A DNA stretch of 64,000 nucleotides from an uncultured Methanobrevibacter sp. (GCF_900314615.1 NZ_OMWA01000009.1:1-64000); one strand, 5' to 3'; shown: positions 52,976-62,462, numbered from the stretch's first letter. Translations and numbers: made by a program. Notes: generated by a model from the letters alone, not told the origin.

Positions 52976-53098
52976 TTATTTGTTTTTACAGCATCCGAAA
53001 AAGAAGTTTCTTATTTTTTTGGTTTTTTTATTGCTGTCTGCTTTTTTCTTCGCTTCCATTTCATGCAAATGGTTTCTGGCTTGAGCCATATTATCCAT
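52976..53098 (-). CDS. 40-residue basic protein with a CC pair
   Basis: A tiny gene with strong signals: GAGGTGA five bases ahead of the ATG at 53096-53098, and a TATA box and palindrome upstream. The product begins MDNMAQARNHLHEMEAKKKA, is lysine-rich (NKKTKKIRN) and ends FFFGCCKNK. The vicinal cysteines near the end could bind a metal or become lipid-linked. I know no family. It is convergent with cbiF and lies after metE but appears to have its own promoter. Confidence 0.65.
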   Translation of the reverse strand: MDNMAQARNHLHEMEAKKKADSNKKTKKIRNFFFGCCKNK

Positions 53099-53131
53099 AA
53101 TTTCACCTCATTTTTAGTTATGCCTAAATAT

Positions 53132-53157
53132 TATTATGAATCATAATATATTTAAAA
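53132..53157 (-). promoter_or_regulatory. TATA box with adjoining 17-bp palindrome
   Basis: TATTATGAATCATAATA (53132-53148) is a perfect palindrome around a central A. On the minus strand it directly follows a TTTAAATATA-type TATA stretch (53148-53157), at the place where transcription of the 40-residue gene should begin. It is a plausible repressor operator. Confidence 0.5.
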
Positions 53158-53192
53158 TTATCTGAAAAAAAAGTAAAGAAAAATTAATAAAA

Positions 53193-54137
53193 TCAGTTAT
53201 ATTTATCTTTAATCTGATTCATCAACTGCAGTTTTTTAAATGCAACATCTTTAGGTGCTCTACGAAGGCCGCAGTCAGGATCCAAAAGAAGATTGTCTTT
53301 TCCAACAATATCAATAGCTTTGGTGACTAAATTTTCAATGTCATTGATGTCATCAACTTCATTAACTGATGAATCAACACATCCGAAACCAACTTTTTTA
53401 CCTGATAAAAGTGAAGCGTTCTCTTCCAATACACCCAAATTAACATTGTTTCCTGCAAATTCAAAGTCCAGAATATCAACATTGAATTTTGCAATGTCTT
53501 TGAATGCATCTTTTAAAATACCGCAGACATGCATTGCCAATGGCACTTCCAGACCATCATGTAAAATATCAATGGCTTCACGGGCTGTTTTCATTTCCAC
53601 CATTCCTGTAGATAAAAACGGCTCGTCAATTTGAATGTAAACCGGTTCAACCTTTTTAGCGATAGCATCAACTTCATATTTTAAACTATGAGCCAAATCA
53701 ATGATTGCATCTTCCTTATTTTTATAGAATGATTGGATTCTGGAAGAGTGAACAATAGTATTCGGTCCAGTGATTATTCCTTTAACTCCTTTGCCTTCAG
53801 GGATTTTACCGCCATAGTAATCTTTCATAACATCCTTGGCGTATTTCAGGTCCTTGACTGAAATTTCCTGAGTAGGTCTTAATATTTTGGATGTGATGAA
53901 TGTATTTCCGTCTTCAATCACCATTCCGGAAATATATTTTGTAAAAATAGAAACCATGTCACCTCTAACCTGGCCGTCGGAGATAATATCTACTCCTGCA
54001 TCAAGCTGAGCTGTGACACAACTTTTAATAGCATCCTTAAAAGGATCATGTGCTCCAAGAGCACTTAATAATTTATCTTTTGCTGAAGAAGGTTTACTTA
54101 CTTCAACCGGAAAGCTTCCGACAACTGTAGATTTCAT
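53193..54137 (-). CDS. metE: Archaeal core methionine synthase (MetE C-terminal type)
   Basis: A 314-residue enzyme equal to the catalytic half of MetE, as in methanogens, which takes the methyl group from a corrinoid rather than from folate. Zinc ligands are in MHVCG (about 201-205) and DPDCGLR (about 287-293); VVGSFPV starts the protein, IISDGQVRGDM (about 51-61) and QIDEPFLS (about 169-176) are typical. It overlaps the DUF1894 gene by four bases and thus is part of DUF1890-DUF1894-metE. It makes methionine from homocysteine, possibly linked to the marker-16 cluster. Confidence 0.9.
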   Translation of the reverse strand: MKSTVVGSFPVEVSKPSSAKDKLLSALGAHDPFKDAIKSCVTAQLDAGVDIISDGQVRGDMVSIFTKYISGMVIEDGNTFITSKILRPTQEISVKDLKYAKDVMKDYYGGKIPEGKGVKGIITGPNTIVHSSRIQSFYKNKEDAIIDLAHSLKYEVDAIAKKVEPVYIQIDEPFLSTGMVEMKTAREAIDILHDGLEVPLAMHVCGILKDAFKDIAKFNVDILDFEFAGNNVNLGVLEENASLLSGKKVGFGCVDSSVNEVDDINDIENLVTKAIDIVGKDNLLLDPDCGLRRAPKDVAFKKLQLMNQIKDKYN

Positions 54138-54445
54138 TTTTTACCGGTATCCAATTTTCTTATTTTTTCAACTTCTTCTTCATCTATTGGCAGTTCCACA
54201 ACGGAAGTCCCATGACAAGGTTTTGTGTAAGGTAAAAAGACAGTACCTTTTTCATGGTCAAATCCTATTGGAATTGGCGGAATCCCAATAACTCTAACGC
54301 CCAATACTTCATCTCCAGGTTTGATATAAACCAAATCATCAGCTTTAAATCTGATAATCATGGCACAGTCTTTAAAACCTGCTTTTGAAGCATGTATTTC
54401 ATAATTGTCTGATTGTTGAAGATAAGTATCTAAACAGAATGACAT
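54134..54445 (-). CDS. DUF1894 family protein
   Basis: A 103-residue protein beginning MSFCLDTYLQQSDNYEIHAS, the DUF1894 type found in methanogens. It contains the conserved KAGFKDCAMIIRF and a beta-rich segment PGDEVLGVRVIGIPPIPIGF. The function is unknown. It lies two bases after the DUF1890 gene and overlaps metE by four bases, which hints at a role with methionine synthesis or its methyl donor. Confidence 0.75.
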   Translation of the reverse strand: MSFCLDTYLQQSDNYEIHASKAGFKDCAMIIRFKADDLVYIKPGDEVLGVRVIGIPPIPIGFDHEKGTVFLPYTKPCHGTSVVELPIDEEEVEKIRKLDTGKK

Positions 54446-54447
54446 GA

Positions 54448-54906
54448 CTATTCAAACTCCTTAATTGCTTTGTCAAATTTAACTTTAATTGGTGAAGGAT
54501 TATGGAAAGCTCTAACTGCTGTAATTTTAGCGTTACTGCCACTTTCTTCTATCATATTTACAAATTCAGCAACTTCATCCGCATCTCTTGAAAATACCAG
54601 TGCAAGAGATTTGGTCTGCAGGATTTGATCAAATGTTACGAAAAATGATGCAGCCGCATCCTTGTGGACAAATCCAACAAGTAAATCATAATCCCCTTCG
54701 TTAATGTCTCCCAACAATCTTTCCAAATCAACTAACTTAAGATTATAGAATCCTTCGGGGTCTGAAATTTTTACAAGTTTTGATGCTGCAGGATTAGCAG
54801 CTATTGTAACATCATAACCTAATTTTGTTAATTTATTAAAAACATAAACTGCCATCGGAGTTTGTGATGGAGTCTCCGGACATCCAAGTAAAACTAAAGC
54901 TTTCAT
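54448..54906 (-). CDS. DUF1890 family protein
   Basis: A 152-residue protein beginning MKALVLLGCPETPSQTPMAV, with YDVTIAANPAASKLVKISDP (about 35-54) and an internal LLVGFVHKDAAASFFVTF stretch (about 75-92), all typical of DUF1890 from methanogens. The fold looks Rossmann-like. No function is known. First gene of a three-gene set with DUF1894 and metE; the membrane protein gene just upstream ends 13 bases away and may belong to the same transcript. Confidence 0.75.
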   Translation of the reverse strand: MKALVLLGCPETPSQTPMAVYVFNKLTKLGYDVTIAANPAASKLVKISDPEGFYNLKLVDLERLLGDINEGDYDLLVGFVHKDAAASFFVTFDQILQTKSLALVFSRDADEVAEFVNMIEESGSNAKITAVRAFHNPSPIKVKFDKAIKEFE

Positions 54907-54919
54907 TTATACACCCTCA

Positions 54920-56002
54920 TTATGATCTTGTTTTAAGTGTAACTACATTAGCTAAAATTAATGCACCTATAAAAATAAATGTCATCAGCGCCATACCGTT
55001 GATGGTTCTGTTGAAAACAAACATACCAATTAATGCCTGAGCACAAAATGCAGCTAATGCACCTGTTAACAATACTTCTCTTCCCAAGTATTTTTTATTA
55101 TTTTTCTCTCTTTTTTCTCTGTAAATGGTTAAGACTTTAAAACCGATGAGAATTGTACCTAATACAAATACCATCAATCCGATAAGACCTAAATATCCAA
55201 AGTCAAATCCATAACCGAAAATACCCGGAAGCATATAATCAATTGTATCTTTCTGGTTTACAAGTATACCGAAAAACATCGGGAACGGCAAACCAAAGAA
55301 CAATACGAACTGCATCGGAAGCGTAATATATCCTTCAGCAAACGCAGTACCTTCTGCTCCCCAATAAGAAGCATTTGCATTATGTCCTATCAATTGGATG
55401 TTATTCAATACGGTTTTAATACTTGATAAGGAGTACTGTTCAATCCTTGTCAATCTCAACACAGGAGAGAAAATTGTCATACCCGTAACTCTTGCAATTG
55501 CTTCGAGTAAAAAGAACCCTCCGACAGCTGCTCCCAACAGTATCATGATTCTTTTTCCGGTAATGAATGATTTTTCTCTGAAAGATTTTGAAATAATCAA
55601 ATAACCTAAGAATAATCCTAAAATCCATAAAATCAAAAAGGATCTGTGCATTAATCCACCAAAGACTGTAATTCCAGCTATAAATAAAATTACAAATCTT
55701 CTAAGCGGCCGTATATCTACACCCGATTCCTTCATGACCTTCAGCGATGCTAATGCTGCAACTGCTCCTAGAAGAGCAATTGGTCCGAATGGGTGAGTAA
55801 ATTCTGCTTGACTTGAAGAAATAATCAATAGAATAATGTCCGCTCCAAAAATAACTGTAAAACCACCTATAATAAATAGTGATAAAAAAGTCACTACACT
55901 TAAAGAAAGCGGAATCAAGTTAAGAGCAAATACTAATGTAACAAATAACATTACTCCTACTTCTACAATTAATTGTAAATGATTTTGAGCAATCAATAAC
56001 AT
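54920..56002 (-). CDS. Polytopic membrane protein, polymerase/ligase-like
   Basis: A 360-residue protein with about 10 hydrophobic helices. A large outside loop near residues 195-225 (LIGHNANASYWGAEGTAFAE) carries H and N residues in a layout that recalls O-antigen polymerase/ligase proteins, but the similarity is weak. I do not recognise a named family. It might polymerise or attach wall or surface sugars in pseudomurein methanogens. It is upstream of the DUF1890 gene and downstream of a tRNA gene. Confidence 0.5.
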   Translation of the reverse strand: MLLIAQNHLQLIVEVGVMLFVTLVFALNLIPLSLSVVTFLSLFIIGGFTVIFGADIILLIISSSQAEFTHPFGPIALLGAVAALASLKVMKESGVDIRPLRRFVILFIAGITVFGGLMHRSFLILWILGLFLGYLIISKSFREKSFITGKRIMILLGAAVGGFFLLEAIARVTGMTIFSPVLRLTRIEQYSLSSIKTVLNNIQLIGHNANASYWGAEGTAFAEGYITLPMQFVLFFGLPFPMFFGILVNQKDTIDYMLPGIFGYGFDFGYLGLIGLMVFVLGTILIGFKVLTIYREKREKNNKKYLGREVLLTGALAAFCAQALIGMFVFNRTINGMALMTFIFIGALILANVVTLKTRS

Positions 56003-56040
56003 AATTTAATCACAATTCGTCTTTATTATAAAAAATTAAG

Positions 56041-56113
<73 letters not shown>

Positions 56114-56168
56114 AAAAAAATTTGAATCAAATATCAATTAAGATATTTGAAATTAATAGTATAAATAT

Positions 56169-57200
56169 CTATTTACCATTTTTGGCCAAATCATATAAAT
56201 TATCAATTATGACCTGGAACAAATCATCGGTTTTCAAATCAATTTTTTCATGAGGATTGACAATATAATCAAGAGCCTTATTAATTACCTCATCAGAATC
56301 AATTGACCTGTACATCAGACCCTTGTTGATGTAATACTGGTCAACAGACAATGTTTCACCAGGATAACATGAAATTACAGGAGTCTGCAGGATTGCAGCT
56401 TCCCTGTTCATTGTTCCACCCGCACCGATTACCAAATCACATTTTTTGATTATGCTTGATGTATCAACCGGGGGCTTTAATATTGAAACGTTTTCAATTC
56501 CTTCAAATATCTCAGCCTGTTCCTTGAATCTTGGAAGAATTAATATGTTAGCTACATTTTTCAGTTCATCCACAATAGGTGACAGGACAGATTTTCTGCA
56601 GTCAGTATTCAGGTAGGATGCGAGTGAAGGTTCCGGCCTCATAAGTATTGTTTTTTGATGATTTAAGTCCAAGTTCAAGTCATTGAATACATTGTCATTG
56701 TATTTGAAGCTTTTGAAGTGCATCAGTTCAGAAGTACCTTCATATGAAATGATTGTGTTTGGATCGGCTCCGAATTTCATCAGTTTCCACATGTCGATAA
56801 TTTTAGGCGTAATTATTCTATCACATAAAGGCAATGTTAATTTGTTAGCTGCAAGAGCATGTTCGTTGTCCAAAACGTACAAACTAGGGATTCCCAGACC
56901 AAATGAAATTCTAGGAAGCTCTATAGAATGCTTGCTAAGGGCAACATCCACCTTTTCGCCATGTATAATATCTACAAGATTATAAACACGGGATGTGCTT
57001 TCCCTAAGCTTGTCATATAAGCTCACACCATGTTTTCCTACAGATATAAAGTCAATGTCATACATTTCCATTAATTTATGGATATCACCGAATTGTCTTG
57101 CAGTGACAATTACATCCTCACCTTCAGCCTCAAGGTACTTGATTACATCCTTGAAAAATCTTACATGAGGAGCATTTGAAATATCAACCCAAACTTTCAC
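56169..57200 (-). CDS. DUF354 family protein (GT-B glycosyltransferase-like)
   Basis: A 343-residue soluble protein starting MKVWVDISNAPHVRFFKDVI, the DUF354 signature. It has a two-domain GT-B-like layout: HSIELPRISFGLGIPSLYVL (about 91-110) and VIGAGGTMNREAAILQTPVI (about 260-279), the latter like the UDP-sugar-binding loop of MurG-type enzymes. The substrate is unknown. The start is GTG at 57198-57200 with GGTGG five bases upstream. It follows hypB by 24 bases. Confidence 0.78.
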   Translation of the reverse strand: MKVWVDISNAPHVRFFKDVIKYLEAEGEDVIVTARQFGDIHKLMEMYDIDFISVGKHGVSLYDKLRESTSRVYNLVDIIHGEKVDVALSKHSIELPRISFGLGIPSLYVLDNEHALAANKLTLPLCDRIITPKIIDMWKLMKFGADPNTIISYEGTSELMHFKSFKYNDNVFNDLNLDLNHQKTILMRPEPSLASYLNTDCRKSVLSPIVDELKNVANILILPRFKEQAEIFEGIENVSILKPPVDTSSIIKKCDLVIGAGGTMNREAAILQTPVISCYPGETLSVDQYYINKGLMYRSIDSDEVINKALDYIVNPHEKIDLKTDDLFQVIIDNLYDLAKNGK

Positions 57201-57224
57201 AAAAACCACCAACTAAATACAGAT

Positions 57225-57878
57225 TCAGTTTTTCATTGCATCTTCAATAACTTTAATGATTTCATCCAATCCAATGCCTTCTTTTAAACTGGATTTGATG
57301 ACTTTAACTTTAGGATTTAATCTTTGAGCATCTGCAACCATCTTATCTGCATCTGCTCCGACAGCATCAGCCAGATCAACCTTGTTGATTACAACCACAT
57401 CGGAAGTCTGGAAGATAATCGGATGTTTTTCAACAGTGTCGTCACCTTCAGTAACACTGACAACGACAATTCTTAAATGAGAACCTAATTCAAAGTCAAC
57501 CGGACAGATAAGGTTTCCTACATTTTCAATTATTACCATATCCAAATCATCAAGAGGTAAATCAGCAAGTCCGTGACCTACAAGGTGTGCATCCAGGTGG
57601 CATTCTTTACCTGTATTCAAACCTACAACAGGCACATCATGTTTTTCAATACGTCCTGCATCAAATTTAGAGATAACATCACCTGCAAGAACGCCTATTT
57701 TATAATCAGTATTATCAATAATTTCTTCTACAAGAGTTGTTTTACCGGAACCGATTGCTCCTACAAAATCAACACAGAAGATTTCTTTTTCTTCTAAGTT
57801 TTTCAGGTTTTTGTCTGCTAATTTTTTATTAGCATCCATAATATTTTTTTCTATTTCTACATCTGCAATCATATGCAT
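57225..57878 (-). CDS. hypB: Hydrogenase nickel incorporation GTPase HypB
   Basis: A 217-residue GTPase that delivers nickel to [NiFe] hydrogenases. G1 is GAIGSGKTT (about 40-48), the metal-binding cysteine and histidine are in TGKECHLDAHLVGHGL (about 89-104), ENVGNLICPVDF (about 114-125) and NKVDLADA (about 164-171) complete the GTPase. It lacks the histidine-rich N-terminal tail of some bacterial HypB. GGAGG lies well ahead of the ATG. It follows hypA by 16 bases. Confidence 0.95.
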   Translation of the reverse strand: MHMIADVEIEKNIMDANKKLADKNLKNLEEKEIFCVDFVGAIGSGKTTLVEEIIDNTDYKIGVLAGDVISKFDAGRIEKHDVPVVGLNTGKECHLDAHLVGHGLADLPLDDLDMVIIENVGNLICPVDFELGSHLRIVVVSVTEGDDTVEKHPIIFQTSDVVVINKVDLADAVGADADKMVADAQRLNPKVKVIKSSLKEGIGLDEIIKVIEDAMKN

Positions 57879-57894
57879 AAGAATTCCTCCTAAT

Positions 57895-58269
57895 TTACTC
57901 CTCAGGTTTTTCTATAACTATATTTTTAACAATTATATCTTTTCCGTTCAGGATTTCAATTTGATAACTGTCACACTCAGGACATTTGACAATTGGAGCA
58001 TAATGGTCACTATCATCAAGAACAGCTTCACCATGGAACTTACAGTCATAGCATTCAATTTCTGCAGGAATTTCTTCGAAATTGATTTGGGCATCTTCCA
58101 AAATAGTATTTTCAACTAAAACTCCCAATATGAACTGCAACTGTTCAGGATTTATCATTGCAAGCCTTCCGACTTCAATAGTAACTTCATTAACTTCAGT
58201 AGCATTATTTGCCTGTGCAGTTTCAAGAACTGCATTAATAATACCTTGTGCCATAGATAGTTCGTGCAT
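57895..58269 (-). CDS. hypA: Hydrogenase nickel metallochaperone HypA
   Basis: A 124-residue chaperone that hands nickel to hydrogenase precursors with HypB. The start MHELSMAQGIINAVLE contains the nickel ligand His2. The zinc site is made of CYDC (about 73-76) and CPEC (about 96-99). The length matches the family. GGAGT precedes the ATG. Together with hypB it forms a two-gene unit, with DUF354 possibly attached. Confidence 0.95.
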   Translation of the reverse strand: MHELSMAQGIINAVLETAQANNATEVNEVTIEVGRLAMINPEQLQFILGVLVENTILEDAQINFEEIPAEIECYDCKFHGEAVLDDSDHYAPIVKCPECDSYQIEILNGKDIIVKNIVIEKPEE

Positions 58270-58373
58270 TTTACTACTCCTTAAATAAATCTTAATATTA
58301 TAATTTTAGCATTATTTATTAATAAAAGTATTTACTATTAATTAAAATTTGGAGTAATACCTATATAATATAT

Positions 58374-58388
58374 GTTGTAATATACAAC
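58374..58388 (+). promoter_or_regulatory. Palindrome at the aldo/keto reductase promoter
   Basis: GTTGTAATATACAAC: perfect 6-bp arms around ATA. It sits a few bases after CTATATAATATATG, a TATA-like sequence for the plus-strand gene, and about 50 bases before its ATG, in the 171-bp spacer divergent from hypA. A likely operator for one or both genes. Confidence 0.45.
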
Positions 58389-58440
58389 AATTTTATATAT
58401 TAACTTATTCAAAAAATATTACTAATAAGGAGATAATATT

Positions 58441-59589
58441 ATGACTTACAAATCAAAATTCGGTTTCGGTTGCATGAGACTTCCTCAAACCGATGCAGAA
58501 GACCCTACAAAAATTGACCAGGAACTATTCAATGAAATGGTTGATTTATACATGGAACATGGCTTTAATTACTTTGATACTTCTTACGCTTACCATAACG
58601 GAGTCAGTGAAGTTGCCCTCAGAAAGGCAGTAGTGGAAAGATACCCTCGTGAATCCTATAAGATATGTGACAAGATGCCTACATGGGCATTAACCTCCAA
58701 AGAGGACAACGAGAAATTTGTAAACGAGATGCTTGAAAGATTAGGAATAGATTATTTTGACGTATTTTTCGTCCACAACATCAATACACCTTGGTATAAA
58801 CTTGCAGAAAATGCAGATTCATTTGAATATGTAAAAAATATGAAGGAGAAAGGTATTGCCAAAAAAATCGGTTTCAGTTTCCATGACCATGCCGAACTGC
58901 TTGAAGAGGTTCTTGACAAATACGCAGATATCATCGACATTGTCCAGATTCAGCTGAATTACCTTGACTGGGAAGACCCTGTAATCGAATCAAGGAAATG
59001 CTATGAACTGTGCGTCAAACACGGCCTTGACGTTTATGTGATGGAACCTTTAAAAGGAGGACTTCTTGTAAATGCTCCTGATAACATTAAAAAAGAATTT
59101 AATGAATTCAGTCCTAACAAGTCAATAGCCAGTTTCGCTTTAAGATTTGCAGCATCACTTGACAACGTTAAAATGGTTTTAAGCGGCATGAACCAAATGG
59201 ATCATCTAATTGACAATATCAATACCTTTGAAAACTTTGAAGTCCTAAGCGATGAAGAAAATGAATTTTTAAAGAAAATGGCCGAGAAGCTGGATGAAAG
59301 TGTTGCAGTTGCCTGCAGCGAATGCGGATACTGTATTGACGCATGTCCTGAAATGATTCCTATTCCAGAATATTTCACATTATACAACATTAGTAAAAAC
59401 AGACCTGAAGAAGACATTTACAAACTGTATTTCGACAAGCTGGCTGATGAAAAGGTCCCTGCTGATGAATGTACCTACTGCGGAACATGCCTTGAACACT
59501 GTACACAGCAAATTGACATTCCGGAAGTGCTTGAAAAAGTCTGTGAGAACTTTGAGACCGGTTTTTCACCATATGCCGGTTCACCTTAG
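58441..59589 (+). CDS. Aldo/keto reductase with C-terminal [4Fe-4S] ferredoxin domain
   Basis: A 382-residue protein: an aldo/keto reductase barrel (about 1-285) with FDTSYAYHNG (about 40-49; Tyr and Asp in catalytic places), KMPTW, FVHNINTP and FSFHDH, and a C-terminal double ferredoxin-type domain with CSECGYCIDACP (about 294-305) and CTYCGTCLEHC (about 344-354). Such fusions pass electrons between NAD(P)H or F420 systems and iron-sulfur partners; the substrate is unknown. AAGGAG is present before the ATG. Its stop overlaps that of the helicase gene by four bases. Confidence 0.88.
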   Translation: MTYKSKFGFGCMRLPQTDAEDPTKIDQELFNEMVDLYMEHGFNYFDTSYAYHNGVSEVALRKAVVERYPRESYKICDKMPTWALTSKEDNEKFVNEMLERLGIDYFDVFFVHNINTPWYKLAENADSFEYVKNMKEKGIAKKIGFSFHDHAELLEEVLDKYADIIDIVQIQLNYLDWEDPVIESRKCYELCVKHGLDVYVMEPLKGGLLVNAPDNIKKEFNEFSPNKSIASFALRFAASLDNVKMVLSGMNQMDHLIDNINTFENFEVLSDEENEFLKKMAEKLDESVAVACSECGYCIDACPEMIPIPEYFTLYNISKNRPEEDIYKLYFDKLADEKVPADECTYCGTCLEHCTQQIDIPEVLEKVCENFETGFSPYAGSP

Positions 59590-62462
59590 GCAACCCTCAT
59601 CTTTAACTCTCTAACCATTTCACCATTCTTATTTATTTTTGATGCTCTTTTATAGTATTCAACTGCTTTCGGAAAAATTCCTGACTGATAATAGACAAGT
59701 CCCATTAAAGCCAGCGCATCTGCATTTTTATCGTCAAAATCAATGATTTTTTCAAGTATTTCAGAAGCAGTGCTTAAATCACCCTGATGGTACAAATCAT
59801 ATGCTTCCTCATACATCACATCCACATCATCCAACGTGTCTATTTCCACATCTTCAGAAGTATCCTGGGGCTTATCTGAAAGGAGCACTTCAAGTTCATT
59901 GGCCATTTCATTTGACCTGTCTAAAGAAAGAGCTTTTTTAACAAAATAAGTTGCAATATCCTTTTGCTCCTGATTATATAAAATCTGAGCCATCAATGCC
60001 ATTGAATCAACATGCTTTTTATCTATTTGAAGAATGTTATTGAGAATGTCTTTGGAAGCTGAATAATCGCCCTTATTATATAACTCCAATGCATCATCAA
60101 ACATCACACCCACATCACTTCCATCATTTTTATCATCGGGTTTTTCGATTATTTCATGTTTTTCTTCGGCTTTTTTGGAAATCAGCTGACACATATAGTT
60201 GAGAATGTATTTGGTTGCGTTTTTGTGAAGAGGCTTGTTATCGTTACCGCATTTCGGGGAATATATGCATGCAGGACATCCGCTTTTGCATCCGCAGTTT
60301 TCAAGAAGGTCAACTGTGGATTTAAGCAGATCTACAAATACATCAACCGCCTTTTCACAGATTCCGATTCCTCCCTCATAACCGTCATAGATAAAAATAG
60401 TAGCTTCCTGAGTGTCTTCATGATAATTTGTTGAAAGACCACCTATGTCAAACCTGTCACACATTGTATGCAAAGGAAACAGTCCGATTAATGCATGTTC
60501 AGCACCATGAAGACCGCCTGCAAATACTTCCTCTTCTGAAAACATGTCTTCCAAAGTATCCTTAACCTGTTTTGGAATTGTAAACCATAATCCTTTAGTT
60601 TTAAATTTTAAAGGAGGTAAATCAAGAGGATATGTTCCTATGGCTTTTGAAAACTGCATCTTTTTGTATTTATAGTAGTCTTCCCGTACAATAAGTTCAC
60701 CGAAGTGGATTGTAAGATTTCCATATTTTGTTTTGGAAATTTTCTTTTCTATATTGATTTCAGTCTTGTTTAAAACCATTGTGTGATAATCGACAGTTTT
60801 CTGGCTGACATTAACAAAGCCGCTTTTGAGATTGACGTTATTGACTACATAAGTGTCACCCTTGTTAATGAGAATTGCCCCTTCATGAGCTTCCCTGTAT
60901 ACCTGTGAGCGTTCCATTGACTCAAGTAGCCTGCCGTTGTTCATTACCTTAAATTCCTGACCTGAAATCTGGTCAAGTGAATGGTCCATTGCAGGATTGT
61001 CATCATAAGGATACATATAATCCCCTCTGAAATTCTTATGCAAGTCCTTTTTTAAAACAAGCTCATCAAGAATATCCTCGTCAAGGTTGAAGTACTTATA
61101 GACTTCACCGCTTTTTATAGGAAGCTCCTTGGCTGCACATAGGATATGCGCTTCCTGCAGGATAGGATTGGTCAAATCGATAATTGCATTTTCATGAGGC
61201 TTGTCAAAGAAAAATTTGGGATTGTTCATGAAATACTGGTCAAGCTGATTTTCAAATGCTATCAGAATAGCTAATGATTTCTGATTGCTTCTTCCTGCCC
61301 TTCCTGACTGCTGCCAGGTTGAAATCATAGTTCCGGGATAACCTGAAATGATAACTGCATCAAGAGACCCTATGTTGATTCCAAGCTCCAATGCGTTTGT
61401 GCATGTAACTCCCAGATATTTTCCGCTTTTAAGACCGTCTTCAATTTCACGTCGCTCTTCCGGCCTGTATCCTGCACGATATGCGGCAATTCTGTGAGCA
61501 AGTTTTCCTTTTATCTGAGTCATGTCCTTTTTAGCCCACATTGCTATCAGTTCAGTTGTCTTTCTTGAAACTGTGAAGCATAATGTCTGAATTCCCTTAA
61601 GCATCATATAAAGGAAAATGTTTTCAGTTTCCATGTGCACGGAAGGTGCATTCTGCATATTGACCTTGTTTCTTCTGTAATTTTTAAAAGGATTATATAA
61701 TATAAAATCCTTTTCACCGCTAGGAGATGCATCTTCATCAATCAAGACAAATTCTTCACCGGTCAGCCTGTTTGCAAGCTCCAGAGGATTTGCCAAGGTT
61801 GCTGAAGAGAGTATAAACTGAGGATAGGACCCGTAGAAATTGGCTATCCTTTTAAGCCTTTTAATCAGAAATGCAACGTTGGAACCGAAGACTCCCTTAT
61901 AGTAGTGTGACTCGTCTATGACAATGTAGCGTAAATTTTTATAAAATCTGCTCCACTGATGGTGCCATGATAAAATCAGATGCAGCTGATAAGGGTTTGT
62001 TAAGACAATTCGTGACTTTTCCCTGATTCCTCTTTTTTCATCTCTTGGAGTGTCTCCGTCATAGGTTCTTGGATTGATGGTGATTTCAAGCTCCTTTTCA
62101 AGGTTTTCAAGAACATGGAGCTGGTCATTGGAAAGGGCCTTTGCCGGATAAATATAAAGAGCTGTTGCATCGCCGTCTTCAATCATTGTCTCCATAATCG
62201 GTAAGTTGAAAGCAAGCGTCTTTCCGGATGCAGTAGGTGTTGTAATGATTACATTTTCATCCTTTTTGATGGCTTCATAAGTGTCCGCCTGATGAGTGTA
62301 AAGTTTAACATCCCTTGAATCCAGATACCTGATGATTTTTTCATTTAGATTATCGACTTTTTTAAAACTAGCTTCTTTTGCCGGTATTGTCTCTACATGT
62401 GCAATATTATCACGATAACGGACATCATTTTTAAACATATCAATATTGTTGGGCTCAGACAT
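59586..62462 (-). CDS. MrfA-like DEXH helicase with DUF1998 and C-terminal TPR repeats
   Basis: A 958-residue protein. Helicase motifs: TTPTASGKT (about 76-84), IDESHYY (about 182-188), SSATLANPLEL (about 215-225) and QSGRAGRSNQK (about 387-397). A zinc-binding DUF1998-type region follows, with GGLHGAEHALIG (about 645-656) and CGCKSGCPACIYSPKC (about 724-739). Residues about 780-958 are five or so TPR-like helix pairs (ALELYNKGDYSASKDILNNI, AYDLYHQGDLSTASEILEKI). MrfA-type enzymes unwind DNA in repair. The TPR tail is not part of the usual family and suggests a protein partner. Confidence 0.85.
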   Translation of the reverse strand: MSEPNNIDMFKNDVRYRDNIAHVETIPAKEASFKKVDNLNEKIIRYLDSRDVKLYTHQADTYEAIKKDENVIITTPTASGKTLAFNLPIMETMIEDGDATALYIYPAKALSNDQLHVLENLEKELEITINPRTYDGDTPRDEKRGIREKSRIVLTNPYQLHLILSWHHQWSRFYKNLRYIVIDESHYYKGVFGSNVAFLIKRLKRIANFYGSYPQFILSSATLANPLELANRLTGEEFVLIDEDASPSGEKDFILYNPFKNYRRNKVNMQNAPSVHMETENIFLYMMLKGIQTLCFTVSRKTTELIAMWAKKDMTQIKGKLAHRIAAYRAGYRPEERREIEDGLKSGKYLGVTCTNALELGINIGSLDAVIISGYPGTMISTWQQSGRAGRSNQKSLAILIAFENQLDQYFMNNPKFFFDKPHENAIIDLTNPILQEAHILCAAKELPIKSGEVYKYFNLDEDILDELVLKKDLHKNFRGDYMYPYDDNPAMDHSLDQISGQEFKVMNNGRLLESMERSQVYREAHEGAILINKGDTYVVNNVNLKSGFVNVSQKTVDYHTMVLNKTEINIEKKISKTKYGNLTIHFGELIVREDYYKYKKMQFSKAIGTYPLDLPPLKFKTKGLWFTIPKQVKDTLEDMFSEEEVFAGGLHGAEHALIGLFPLHTMCDRFDIGGLSTNYHEDTQEATIFIYDGYEGGIGICEKAVDVFVDLLKSTVDLLENCGCKSGCPACIYSPKCGNDNKPLHKNATKYILNYMCQLISKKAEEKHEIIEKPDDKNDGSDVGVMFDDALELYNKGDYSASKDILNNILQIDKKHVDSMALMAQILYNQEQKDIATYFVKKALSLDRSNEMANELEVLLSDKPQDTSEDVEIDTLDDVDVMYEEAYDLYHQGDLSTASEILEKIIDFDDKNADALALMGLVYYQSGIFPKAVEYYKRASKINKNGEMVRELKMRVA

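Noticed and set aside
52949..53146. 65-codon plus-strand frame downstream of cbiF
   Set aside because: It is antisense to the 40-residue gene, which has a far better ribosome site and promoter, and it starts inside the cbiF terminator.
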